A DNA stretch of 64,000 nucleotides from contig CAVUMM010000008.1 in NCBI GenBank assembly GCA_963742655.1, positions 124,001 through 188,000 of the forward strand, in the 5' to 3' direction. The notes beneath the pieces were generated by a model. The model was not told the DNA's origin and searched no databases. It was given only the letters and a program-made list of their open reading frames with translations. Positions 17,148-24,555 of this stretch are shown piece by piece. The stretch is from JAICLK01 sp963742655. GTDB taxonomy: Bacteria; Patescibacteriota; Saccharimonadia; Saccharimonadales; UBA4665. Positions within the stretch are counted from its first letter, which is position 1; each line of letters starts with the position of its first letter. A program made the translations under genes and the position numbers.

Positions 17148-17262
17148 GGGAAAAGAGCAGCCGGAGCACGAATTCACTTCGTGCCCCGAGCGATGAGAAG
17201 CTCGGGGCCCCCGGAAAATGCTTAGCATTTTGTGGGGTAGAGTACCGTAGGTTTGTCTCATG
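17148..17262 (+). promoter_or_regulatory. Three-copy structured RNA element, copy 1 (overlaps a start codon)
   Basis: Shares with two other loci the 15-mer GGGAAAAGAGCAGCC (17148-17162), GCGATGAGAA and GGTTTGTCTCATG. Hairpin 1 is GCACGAA/TTCGTGC (17166-17172, 17178-17184). A second stem CCCCGAGC/GCTCGGGG (17184-17191, 17200-17207) holds the loop GATGAGAA. Its ATGAGA (17193-17198) can pair with TCTCAT (17256-17261), which includes the first two bases of the ATG start at 17260. Copy 1 has a 45-base insertion with a further hairpin (AAAATGC/GCATTTT). A pseudoknot hiding the start codon would allow translational control. Confidence 0.7.
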
Positions 17263-19016
17263 AGCAGCAATGGCAAAGACGTCGTCTATGTTGATGTGGA
17301 CGATGAAATCACCGGCATGATAGACAAGGTCACGAATTCCGACAGCAAGATTGTCGCATTGGTATTGCCCAAACGGGCAAGCGTATTCCAAAGCATCGTG
17401 AATATGAAGCTGCTCAAGAAGCGGGCCGATACCGCAAAGAAGCAGGCGGTGCTCATTACCTCCGAGTCTGGTCTACTGCCGATGGCAGGCAGCGTGGGCC
17501 TGTACGTTGCCAAGACGCTTCAGAGTAAACCGGAAGTACCGGCGGCTGCCGTGTCCGCCGACACTCAGCCGATGATGCTATCGAAGAAGCTCCGGTCGAC
17601 AGCGGCGAAGATTTTGACCCGACAAAAAGCCGCCGAAAAACCGGTTGGCGAACTGGCCGGCGACGCGAGCCCCGTCAGCCCGGAACAATCACCGGAAGAA
17701 ACCATCGAGATTGACAATAGCGAACCCCACATCACCTGCCGACAATGAAGACAAAGACGTCGGCGCGTTAGCTGCGGCCGGTGCAGCTGGAAAGGCCGGG
17801 GGCAAAAAAGGCAAGATAAAAAGCTGAAAGTACCCGACTTCGGTAAATTCCGCATGCGGCTCGTGCTCGGCGTATTGATACTGGCGGCATTGATAGTCGG
17901 TTGGATACTCGCGAACAATGTTCTGCCGAAAGCGACCGTTACTATAAAGACTGACACGTCGAACGTCAACAGTAATCTGACGCCAACGCTCGATACAAAT
18001 GCCACAAGTGTCGATACGAACGCCCAGGTCGTGCCCGCCAAAGTCTCCACGGTGCAAAAAATATACACCGGCCAAGCGTCTGCGAGCGGTAAAAAGAACC
18101 AGGGAGATAAAGCGACGGGCAGCGTGACGCTTACCGCACAAGCCTGCGCGCCAAATCTCGGTACGCCGGATGATGTGCCGGCGGGTACGGGTTTAAGCGC
18201 CAGAACGGGCTGACATTCATCACCCAAGATGATGCAAGCTTCAGCTTCAGCGGAACTCCGAACGGGAATTGCGCTAACTTTACTTCCAATTCGGTGAATA
18301 TTGCCGCACAAGACGGCGGTACACAATATAATTTGGGCAGCGGTACATCATTTTCTGTAGCCGGTCACTCCAATGTCAGTGGTTCGGGTTCAACAAGCGG
18401 CGGCACCGACAAAATCGTGACCGTTGTCCAGCAATCGGACATAGACAGCGCCAAAAAACAGGCACAACAAAGCGCGGACAAAAACGCCATTAAATCCCAA
18501 CTCGAACAAACCCTGCAAGGCGAAGGTTTGTATGCCGTGAACGCCACGTTCGTGGCCGGTAATCCACGATCCAACACTACTGCCAAAGTCGGCGACCAGA
18601 TATCCAGCGTAACGTACACTGAAAACGTCACCTACACCATGTTCGGTGTGCAGAAATCCGATCTTGATAAGCTGATAGCCGCCAGCGTCAATCAACAAAT
18701 CGATACCAACAAGCAGGCCATCCAGGATGACGGTCTGGGCAATGGCAGTATCGTGATGCCGAATCCCGGCAGCAATAGCAAGACGCAGGTCGACTTGCAA
18801 GTTACTTCGGTGATCGGCCCACACCTTGACAAAACAGAACTCAAAAAATCTATCGAGGGAATGAAAAGCGGCGAAGCGAGAAGCGTTGTGAAGGGAAACC
18901 CTGGCGTAGAAGACGTATCGGTACATTTCAGTCCGTTCTGGGTGGAAACGGTGCCGAAAAACCCGGCAAAAATCACGATTGTCTTTAAAAAGTCTTCGTC
19001 AAATAATGGCGGATAA
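17260..19016 (+). pseudogene. Baseplate-J-like single-pass membrane protein, split by three 1-base shifts
   Basis: One gene in three frames. The N-terminal domain (KDVVYVDVDDEITGMIDKV, about 160 residues) is cytoplasmic. A Lys/Gly-rich linker, a membrane segment (RLVLGVLILAALIVGWILA) and a long outer region follow; the text VPAGTGLSA-QNGLTFITQDDASF is typical of baseplate-J-like proteins. Shifts: one extra C in CCCC at 17725-17728, one A missing in the A5 run at 17818-17822, one C missing at 18200-18201. Correcting each gives a continuous reading of about 585 residues. Product sits between the FtsA/PilM-like gene and ruvX, so a membrane assembly role is likely. Homopolymer error is as likely as true decay. 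Confidence 0.8.
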
Positions 19017-19431
19017 GCTTGATACAGTAATAGCGCTGGATGTGGGCGAGCGGCGGATCGGGGTTGCTCGAGCGACTTTAAGTGTAGGCATCGCAAATCC
19101 TCTAACGACGCTTGAACGAACGGAACGCACGATGCAAGACATTCAAAAAATGCTCGATGCCGAAGGCGTGAACGCGCTGGTCGTGGGATTGCCGCGCGGG
19201 CTGGACGGCCAGGAGACGGCGCAGACCGGCACCATCCGAAAATTCGTGGAACAGCTTACGACTAACGTGAACGTGCCAATTATTTTGCAGGACGAAGCAT
19301 TGACAAGCCGTAAAGCTGAAGACGAGCTGAAAGCCCGGGGAAAACCGTATAAGAAGTCAGATATAGACGCATTAGCTGCGACGTATATACTGGAAGACTA
19401 CATGCAAGACCGCAGACAAGGTGCATCATGA
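19006..19431 (+). CDS. ruvX: Putative pre-16S rRNA nuclease / Holliday junction resolvase-like RuvX
   Basis: 141 residues, RNase H fold of the YqgF family, implicated in 5' processing of 16S rRNA. Motifs: VIALDVGERRIGVA at the start, VVGLPRGLDG, ILQDEALTSRKAE and SDIDALAATYILEDY, which supply the acidic metal ligands. Start ATG at 19006 overlaps the end of the preceding gene by 11 bases; an earlier TTG frame would run inside that gene. The stop overlaps the mltG start by 4 bases, so translation is probably coupled. Confidence 0.92.
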   Translation: MADKLDTVIALDVGERRIGVARATLSVGIANPLTTLERTERTMQDIQKMLDAEGVNALVVGLPRGLDGQETAQTGTIRKFVEQLTTNVNVPIILQDEALTSRKAEDELKARGKPYKKSDIDALAATYILEDYMQDRRQGAS

Positions 19432-20510
19432 TGTTCCGCAAACGCAACCGTTACACGACACCGTATATGGCCAAGCGACAGTATCACCGCGGCTTTCGAC
19501 GTGTGGTGACTGTATTCGTTTTCCTGCTGGTTCTATTTATCTTCGCTGCCGCTGTCGTACGACACGAGTATTACGCAAATCTGCGACCGGTCAGCAGCAG
19601 TAACCAAATCAAAGTGGTGACCATTGCCGACGGCGCATCCACACCGGATATTGCCGCACTTTTGCGCAAAGACGGCCTTATTCGCAGCGCTGCCGCGTTC
19701 GAGTGGTACGTTGGGAGCCACGGTGCGCACGGCGACTTACAGGCCGGAACCTACGCACTACGACAGAGTATGAGCACGCCGGTGATCGTAGATCGTCTTT
19801 CCAGCGGTAAAGTCGCGACGAATCTAGTGACAATTTTACCGGGTCAACGATTGAGCCAAGTTCGGGAGGGGCTGGTTAAGTCCGGCTTTACGGCGATCGC
19901 AGTCAATAATGCCATGAATCCTTCCATTTATTCGGGCTACACGGCATTGGCTGACAAACCGGCTGGTGCGAACCTGGAAGGATTTTTGTTCCCCGATACG
20001 TTCCAGAAGGACGCCAATACCAATCCGCAATTGATAATCCAGGAATCCCTGACTGAAATGGGTCAACATCTGACTCCCGATATCCGGGCTGCATTTGCCA
20101 GGGAAGGGCTGACTGTTTACCAGGGGGTAACATTGGCTTCTATCGTAGAGCAGGAAGTATCTGAGAATTCTGACCGTGCGCAGGCGGCTCAAGTGTTTTT
20201 ATCGCGGCTCAAAATGGGAATGCCGCTCGGCAGTGACGTAACGGCATTTTACGGCGCATTATTGGCCGGCATGAAGCCCAGCACCACCTACGATTCACCG
20301 TATAACACGCTAATCCACAAAGGCTTGCCGCCCGGCCCGATCAGCAATGTGAGCGACAGCTCCCTACAGGCCGTCGCCCATCCCGCTAATACGAGCTGGT
20401 TGTATTTTGTGACCGGTGACAACGGCAAGACTTACTTTTCGAAAACGGCGCAGGAGCACGAGCAGCAAGCGGCGCAGTATTGCCATAAACTCTGTTCAAG
20501 TACGCCGTAG
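19428..20510 (+). CDS. mltG: Endolytic peptidoglycan transglycosylase MltG
   Basis: Cuts nascent glycan strands at the outer face of the membrane and so sets chain length. 360 residues: cytoplasmic basic tail, membrane segment at about 24-46 (VVTVFVFLLVLFIFAAAVV), a LysM-like region (VVTIADGASTPDIAALLRKDGLI), then the YceG domain with LEGFLFPDTF and catalytic Glu241 in SIVEQE. The C terminus YFVTGDNGKTYFSKTAQEHEQ is typical of the family. It overlaps ruvX by 4 bases; the ruvX-mltG pairing is common in bacteria. Confidence 0.95.
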   Translation: MMFRKRNRYTTPYMAKRQYHRGFRRVVTVFVFLLVLFIFAAAVVRHEYYANLRPVSSSNQIKVVTIADGASTPDIAALLRKDGLIRSAAAFEWYVGSHGAHGDLQAGTYALRQSMSTPVIVDRLSSGKVATNLVTILPGQRLSQVREGLVKSGFTAIAVNNAMNPSIYSGYTALADKPAGANLEGFLFPDTFQKDANTNPQLIIQESLTEMGQHLTPDIRAAFAREGLTVYQGVTLASIVEQEVSENSDRAQAAQVFLSRLKMGMPLGSDVTAFYGALLAGMKPSTTYDSPYNTLIHKGLPPGPISNVSDSSLQAVAHPANTSWLYFVTGDNGKTYFSKTAQEHEQQAAQYCHKLCSSTP

Positions 20511-20559
20511 CGTCGCTTCTTCACTCTCGGAAGGCCAATAAATTAGGCCGTTTATGCCA

Positions 20560-20587
20560 TTGAAAAGGATGGGCGGTTTGGTATAAT
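20560..20587 (+). promoter_or_regulatory. Strong promoter before the LysM-CHAP leader
   Basis: TTGAAA (20560-20565), a 16-base spacer and TATAAT (20582-20587). Transcription would start near 20594, giving a leader of about 125-190 bases, long enough to hold the structure listed next. Confidence 0.8.
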
Positions 20588-20594
20588 CTAGCCC

Positions 20595-20700
20595 TAGAGC
20601 AGGCAGTTTTCAGGATGCGATCGAACGCGGTATAGGCTGGTTGCTTTCAGGGCTCGCACTTTCTGCCATTGACTGACGCGAGCAAAGCAGGTGGGTAAAA
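20595..20700 (+). promoter_or_regulatory. Structured leader with pseudoknot before LysM-CHAP gene (lysM-TM7-like)
   Basis: A 12-bp helix is formed by TGCTTT + GCTCGC (20642-20647, 20652-20657, 4-base bulge CAGG) and GCGAGC + AAAGCA (20678-20689). Its 20-base loop contains CTGCC (20663-20667), which is complementary to GGCAG at 20602-20606 upstream, giving a pseudoknot. A small GCG/CGC hairpin lies between. The known candidate motif lysM-TM7 is described upstream of LysM genes in this phylum, and this leader fits by position and organism; I could not compare it with the covariance model. Regulation of wall-hydrolase expression is likely. Confidence 0.65.
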
Positions 20701-20787
20701 TAGCAAGAGGATCACGATATTAGTAATTCATCAACTCATTCGTCGATTACTGCCCGTCTGCAGCTAGAGCAATCAGGGCGCGTTTAC

Positions 20788-21849
20788 TTGCGGTTGCAAA
20801 AGCGACTGGGCCGGAAAATCGCAAGGCGCCGTTTTGTGCGTTATAGCCTGCTTGGCATAAACATTCTGCTGCTAGGTGGCGTCGTGTGGTTCGTAGTCCG
20901 AAATCCTCAGGCGAGCGTTTCTTTGTCGAATTCTACGGCATCTGCCGCAAATGACAGCGCGATGGCTACGAGCCCTTTGGATCAGCTTTCGTCGGCAGAT
21001 ATCGCGGTGAATGTGGCGCGGCTGGCCAATTTGCCGGAGACAACCGCGGTGACGAATCAAGCCCAGACTGAAAACGCCGAACAGGCGGTCGTTGAATCAT
21101 CTGCCAACTTAGTCTCCAAGCCACAAGTGGTGGCCACCGCCTTTAAATCGAATGCCGACATCAAACAGTACGTCACTAAACATGGTGACTCTATTGCCAG
21201 CATTGCCGCAGCATTTGATGTGACTTCGGACAGTATCCGCTGGTCGAATAATATCAATGGCGAAGATGTCTCGCCAGGACAGTTGCTATACATCCCGCCT
21301 CTAAACGGCATCGTATATATCGTGAAAGCCGGTGACACGCCGGCCAGCCTGGCGCAGGCATATCATGCCAACGAACAGAAAATCATCGAATACAACGACG
21401 CCGAAATCGGCGGTTTACGAAAAGGTGAACGCATTATCATTCCGAATGGCCAAGTGCAGTCCGCTGCGACGACGACATATTACGGCAATAGCTATTCGAA
21501 CGGGTTCCCTTGGGGAGTCGGTCCGATTTATAACGGAAATGGATATGATTATGGCTTTTGCACGTGGTATGTGGCAACGCAGGTTGCAGTTCCGAGTAAC
21601 TGGGGTAATGCGAGCTCGTGGGCATACTACGCGGGCTTAAGCGGTTGGAATGTCAGCAGCGCGCCAAAGGTCGGAGCCGTTGCGCAAACGCCATATGCGG
21701 CTGGCGGTGAGGGCCACGTAGCGATCGTTAACGCAGTGAAGGGCAACATGATTCAGTTCCGTGACATGAATGGTATCGCGGGCTGGGGCGCGGTCGGGTA
21801 TAGCGGTTGGGTACCGGCGTCCACATTCCCGAACTACATATCACCGTAA
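20788..21849 (+). CDS. LysM-LysM-CHAP cell-wall hydrolase
   Basis: 353 residues from TTG at 20788. A membrane segment (LLGINILLLGGVVWFVV, about 23-39) anchors it. Two LysM repeats lie at about 128-171 (VTKHGDSIASIAAAFDV to GQLLYIPP) and 176-218 (YIVKAGDTPASLAQAYHA to GERIIIP). A CHAP domain follows, with Cys258 in YGFCTWYVA and His in GEGHVAIVN. It should bind and cleave peptidoglycan outside the cell. The frame is open upstream without ATG, GTG or TTG; an ATT at 20719 has AGAGG 8 bases before it and would add 23 residues (beginning SNSSTHSSITARLQLEQ). The true start is therefore uncertain. Confidence 0.88.
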   Translation: MRLQKRLGRKIARRRFVRYSLLGINILLLGGVVWFVVRNPQASVSLSNSTASAANDSAMATSPLDQLSSADIAVNVARLANLPETTAVTNQAQTENAEQAVVESSANLVSKPQVVATAFKSNADIKQYVTKHGDSIASIAAAFDVTSDSIRWSNNINGEDVSPGQLLYIPPLNGIVYIVKAGDTPASLAQAYHANEQKIIEYNDAEIGGLRKGERIIIPNGQVQSAATTTYYGNSYSNGFPWGVGPIYNGNGYDYGFCTWYVATQVAVPSNWGNASSWAYYAGLSGWNVSSAPKVGAVAQTPYAAGGEGHVAIVNAVKGNMIQFRDMNGIAGWGAVGYSGWVPASTFPNYISP

Positions 21850-21860
21850 GACCCGTGACT

Positions 21861-21950
21861 GGCACATTGCGGCGTTGAATGTTCCGCTGCTCCTACGCCG
21901 TACCAACAAGTACGGCTTCGTGCGTTGCTCGCATTCGACTTGCACTGCAC
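21861..21950 (+). repeat. 90-bp intergenic repeat, copy A
   Basis: Aligns with 60470-60560 over its whole length. Both begin GGC-CATTGCGGC, carry the hairpin GCCGTAC/GTACGGC (here 21897-21903 and 21910-21916, loop CAACAA) followed by a T, then GCTCG and end GCACT-CAC. The loop differs while the stem is kept. It lies in the 171-base gap between the LysM-CHAP gene and obg. It may be a REP-like element or a terminator-like RNA; no T tract follows. Confidence 0.65.
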
Positions 21951-22006
21951 TTAAGCTACGCAGGTCTTCCACCTGCGGAGCGCTGTTTACTGGCGGTTGT
22001 ATACCG

Positions 22007-22012
22007 TATACT
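22007..22012 (+). promoter_or_regulatory. -10 box of obg, leaderless type
   Basis: TATACT ends 8 bases before the ATG at 22021. The -35 is weak (TGTTTA at 21984). No Shine-Dalgarno is present. Confidence 0.55.
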
Positions 22013-22020
22013 GTTAAGCA

Positions 22021-23295
22021 ATGAAGTTTATTGATAAGGTTTCTGTTTCTTTTTCTGCCGGGGATGGCGGCGATGGTGCGATGAGCTTTCGGCGTGAGAA
22101 GTTTGTTGACCACGGCGGGCCGGACGGCGGCGATGGCGGCGATGGCGGCAGCGTCATTTTGCAGGCCAGCCGCAACGAAAATACTCTGGCGCAATTCCGA
22201 TATCAAAAGGAGCTGAAGGCCGAAACCGGCCAGCCGGGAAGCAAACGCCGCAAACACGGCAGAAGCGCAGTCGATCTGACGATTACCGTGCCGGTCGGTA
22301 CGCAGGTAGTGGATGACGCGGGAAAACTGATCATAGATTTGGCAAAAGACGAGCAAAAAGCTGTCATAGCCAAGGGCGGCAAAGGCGGATTCGGTAACGC
22401 GCATTTTGTTAGTTCAACCCGGCAGGCGCCGACTTTCGCCGAAAAGGGCGAAAAGGGCGAATCGCTCCAGGTGGAATTGGAACTGAAAATGATTGCTGAC
22501 GTCGGACTTGTCGGCCTGCCCAATGCCGGCAAATCAACATTGCTCGGGCGGATCAGTAATGCCCGGCCGGAAATCGCCGATTATCCTTTTACCACGCTCA
22601 GCCCGAATCTCGGTGTAGTTGATATAGACAAAAAATCAAGCCTGCTTTTTGCAGACATCCCCGGGTTGATCGAGGGAGCGGCCGAAGGCAAAGGGCTCGG
22701 GCACGAATTCTTGCGGCACATCGAGCGCGCCGGTGTTTTGGTACATCTCGTAGACGCGTATCAGGAAGATTTAACAGAGGCTTACAGAACCATACAGTCG
22801 GAACTTACATCATACAAAGTAAACTTGAGCAAGCGAGCCCAGTTAGTCGCGCTGAATAAAATTGACGGACTTGACGACGAAATGATCGCTGATTTACTGT
22901 CGAAACTTCGCAAAGTCATACCCAAAAATACGCCCCTGTTCGCAATTTCCGCTCAATCCGGCAAAGGCGTGCAGGAATTACTCTACGCCGTTAAGGCTGC
23001 AGCCGCGAAGCAAAAACAGGCGTTGGCCAAAAAAACCAACAAAGATGGCCTGCCAGTCATCACGTTGCCAGACAGCGATGATACTTGGAAAGTTACCAAA
23101 GAAAAAGACCAGTTCGTTGTTTCCGGCAAAAAAATCGAACGCTTTGCCGCCCGCACCGACTTTAGTAACGATCAAGCTATCCAACGCCTGCGCGAAATCA
23201 TGCGCAAAATGGGCATCATGCACGAACTCAGACGACAAGGTGCACGGCCAGGCCAACGTATATCAATTGCAAACGTTGCCAAGTTCGAAATATAA
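22021..23295 (+). CDS. obg: GTPase Obg
   Basis: Ribosome-associated GTPase needed for 50S maturation and stress signalling. 424 residues in three parts: glycine-rich Obg fold (MKFIDKVSVSFSAGDGGDGA, GGPDGGDGGDGG), a G domain with P-loop GLPNAGKST, switch FTTLSPNLGVV, DIPGLIEGA and NKID, and a C-terminal OCT-type domain ending PGQRISIANVAKFEI. Length and order are normal. It is near-leaderless and separated from the LysM-CHAP gene by repeat copy A. Confidence 0.97.
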   Translation: MKFIDKVSVSFSAGDGGDGAMSFRREKFVDHGGPDGGDGGDGGSVILQASRNENTLAQFRYQKELKAETGQPGSKRRKHGRSAVDLTITVPVGTQVVDDAGKLIIDLAKDEQKAVIAKGGKGGFGNAHFVSSTRQAPTFAEKGEKGESLQVELELKMIADVGLVGLPNAGKSTLLGRISNARPEIADYPFTTLSPNLGVVDIDKKSSLLFADIPGLIEGAAEGKGLGHEFLRHIERAGVLVHLVDAYQEDLTEAYRTIQSELTSYKVNLSKRAQLVALNKIDGLDDEMIADLLSKLRKVIPKNTPLFAISAQSGKGVQELLYAVKAAAAKQKQALAKKTNKDGLPVITLPDSDDTWKVTKEKDQFVVSGKKIERFAARTDFSNDQAIQRLREIMRKMGIMHELRRQGARPGQRISIANVAKFEI

Positions 23296-23298
23296 AAA

Positions 23299-23327
23299 TT
23301 GACGTAGTAATAAAAAAATGGTAAAGT
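23299..23327 (+). promoter_or_regulatory. Consensus-like promoter after obg
   Basis: TTGACG (23299-23304), 17 bases, TAAAGT (23322-23327). Transcription would start near 23334, inside the open frame that leads into the next gene. Confidence 0.7.
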
Positions 23328-23422
23328 AATACGTTATTAATACTCCCCACACTCACAACGGGGCACCGGTCGCCCAACCTGACGAACCGCTCAACGCGCT
23401 CGCAAATATAATTGACGCCGCC

Positions 23423-23920
23423 GTGAATCTATGGGAGTTGGCTGAGTCGGGCCACATATTTAAGGGTTACGAACTAAATCGTGTTGGAAGTTATCATGAC
23501 ATAGGTGCTGTGCTGCTTTTTGAAGAAGCCAGGCCTAGGCTTGTATCAGGACGCGGTGCCCGAGAAATCGGCCAAACGTTACTTGGTCGAAACCTAGACA
23601 GTGATCTAATTATGGAGCGGAGAAGATTATATATTCCGCATCACCGGACATTCGGCCTCCAACCGCTTCTTAGAAAGTCCGTTTATCCGCTGCGTTTGGG
23701 TGCGCGTGAACTGCAAGGAATCGTGCCGGTAAGGCTCAACCCGCAAACCGGTAAGTATATTCTCGACGAATTCGGGCCAAATTCGGGCTTGGCGGAAGCA
23801 GGTAGCATCGAAACGCAGCATGGACTACTTGAGAAAGAATTAGGCAGCCTGACTAGAAGTGCTCGTCAGCCAAGACGGGTAATTAGAGCACTTTTGGGTT
23901 TGTCGAGGCCCGGCGAATAA
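23423..23920 (+). CDS. Unknown soluble protein
   Basis: 165 residues from GTG at 23423; not recognised. Basic C terminus (SLTRSARQPRRVIRALLGLSRPGE). The frame is open from 23330 with coding-like text (NTPHTHNGAPVAQPDEPLN), but contains no ATG, GTG or TTG before 23423. The promoter at 23299 would start transcription at about 23334, two bases from an ATT codon at 23336, so the protein may be longer by 29 residues. No neighbours give a clue. Confidence 0.6.
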   Translation: MNLWELAESGHIFKGYELNRVGSYHDIGAVLLFEEARPRLVSGRGAREIGQTLLGRNLDSDLIMERRRLYIPHHRTFGLQPLLRKSVYPLRLGARELQGIVPVRLNPQTGKYILDEFGPNSGLAEAGSIETQHGLLEKELGSLTRSARQPRRVIRALLGLSRPGE

Positions 23921-24047
23921 CAATACCGACGGTTTGCACGACAAAATACACAAAATCGTGTGCCGTGTAAGAACTTGCGCGGCAAGGTACCAAAACTGGT
24001 CTGCAAGTCCGTGTCGGCAAAACGAGTTTGAGCTTTAAATATCAAAG

Positions 24048-24076
24048 TTGACAAGCTGAACCTAGATTGTGATAGT
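24048..24076 (+). promoter_or_regulatory. Consensus promoter, leaderless
   Basis: TTGACA (24048-24053), 17 bases, GATAGT (24071-24076). The -10 box ends 6 bases before the ATG at 24083. Confidence 0.78.
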
Positions 24077-24082
24077 TGAGTC

Positions 24083-24490
24083 ATGACACAGCCTGCAGAT
24101 AGGGGTTTGCAATTTTCCGTAATGCAGTATGCCGAATTTTGCGTCCCGCTGCCTGAGACTGATCTTCGTGCACTTGCACTTCCCGGGGTTGTCGTGGCGG
24201 GGAAAGTTACTGCTGCAGAGCCGGATTTTACTGGAATGCTCGGTAAATTTGGTCTGCGGGGTGTGTTTATACCAGATGCTTCCTGTAGTGACCGACTGGA
24301 CTTGAGTACAGTTAGGGGCGATGAGTGGAGGGGAACGTTTTCTAACGAAAGCGTCGCAGAACGTCGCATGCATATTTTTGCAAGCTACCCAGGCAAAGTA
24401 GCGATATGGGCCAGTGCAAATTTCCGTCGCAAAGAAGCGTCCGGATACTTAGGTATTCGCGTTTTCAACGATAATATTCGTATGGAATAG
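24083..24490 (+). CDS. Unknown small protein
   Basis: 135 residues, not recognised. No signal peptide or membrane segment. The text alternates short hydrophobic strands with charged turns, suggesting a small beta-rich fold, with two cysteines (AEFCVPL, DASCSDR). The start is fixed by a promoter whose -10 box ends 6 bases upstream. The 162 bases before it hold only the promoter. Confidence 0.65.
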   Translation: MTQPADRGLQFSVMQYAEFCVPLPETDLRALALPGVVVAGKVTAAEPDFTGMLGKFGLRGVFIPDASCSDRLDLSTVRGDEWRGTFSNESVAERRMHIFASYPGKVAIWASANFRRKEASGYLGIRVFNDNIRME

Positions 24491-24555
24491 ATGGCGATTT
24501 CTTTATCACGATAACTTGTCGCTACTTGCTCTAACTTCTTTCATGTTAGACTGGA

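Noticed and set aside
17260..19016. Programmed ribosomal frameshifting in the baseplate-J-like gene
   Set aside because: Three shifts in different directions, with no slippery heptamer plus stimulator pattern; homopolymer errors or decay explain it better.
20595..20700. ydaO-type c-di-AMP riboswitch before the LysM-CHAP gene
   Set aside because: The conserved blocks of that class (GGGGACCCA-like and GGGTGAAT-like) are absent, although the gene context would fit.
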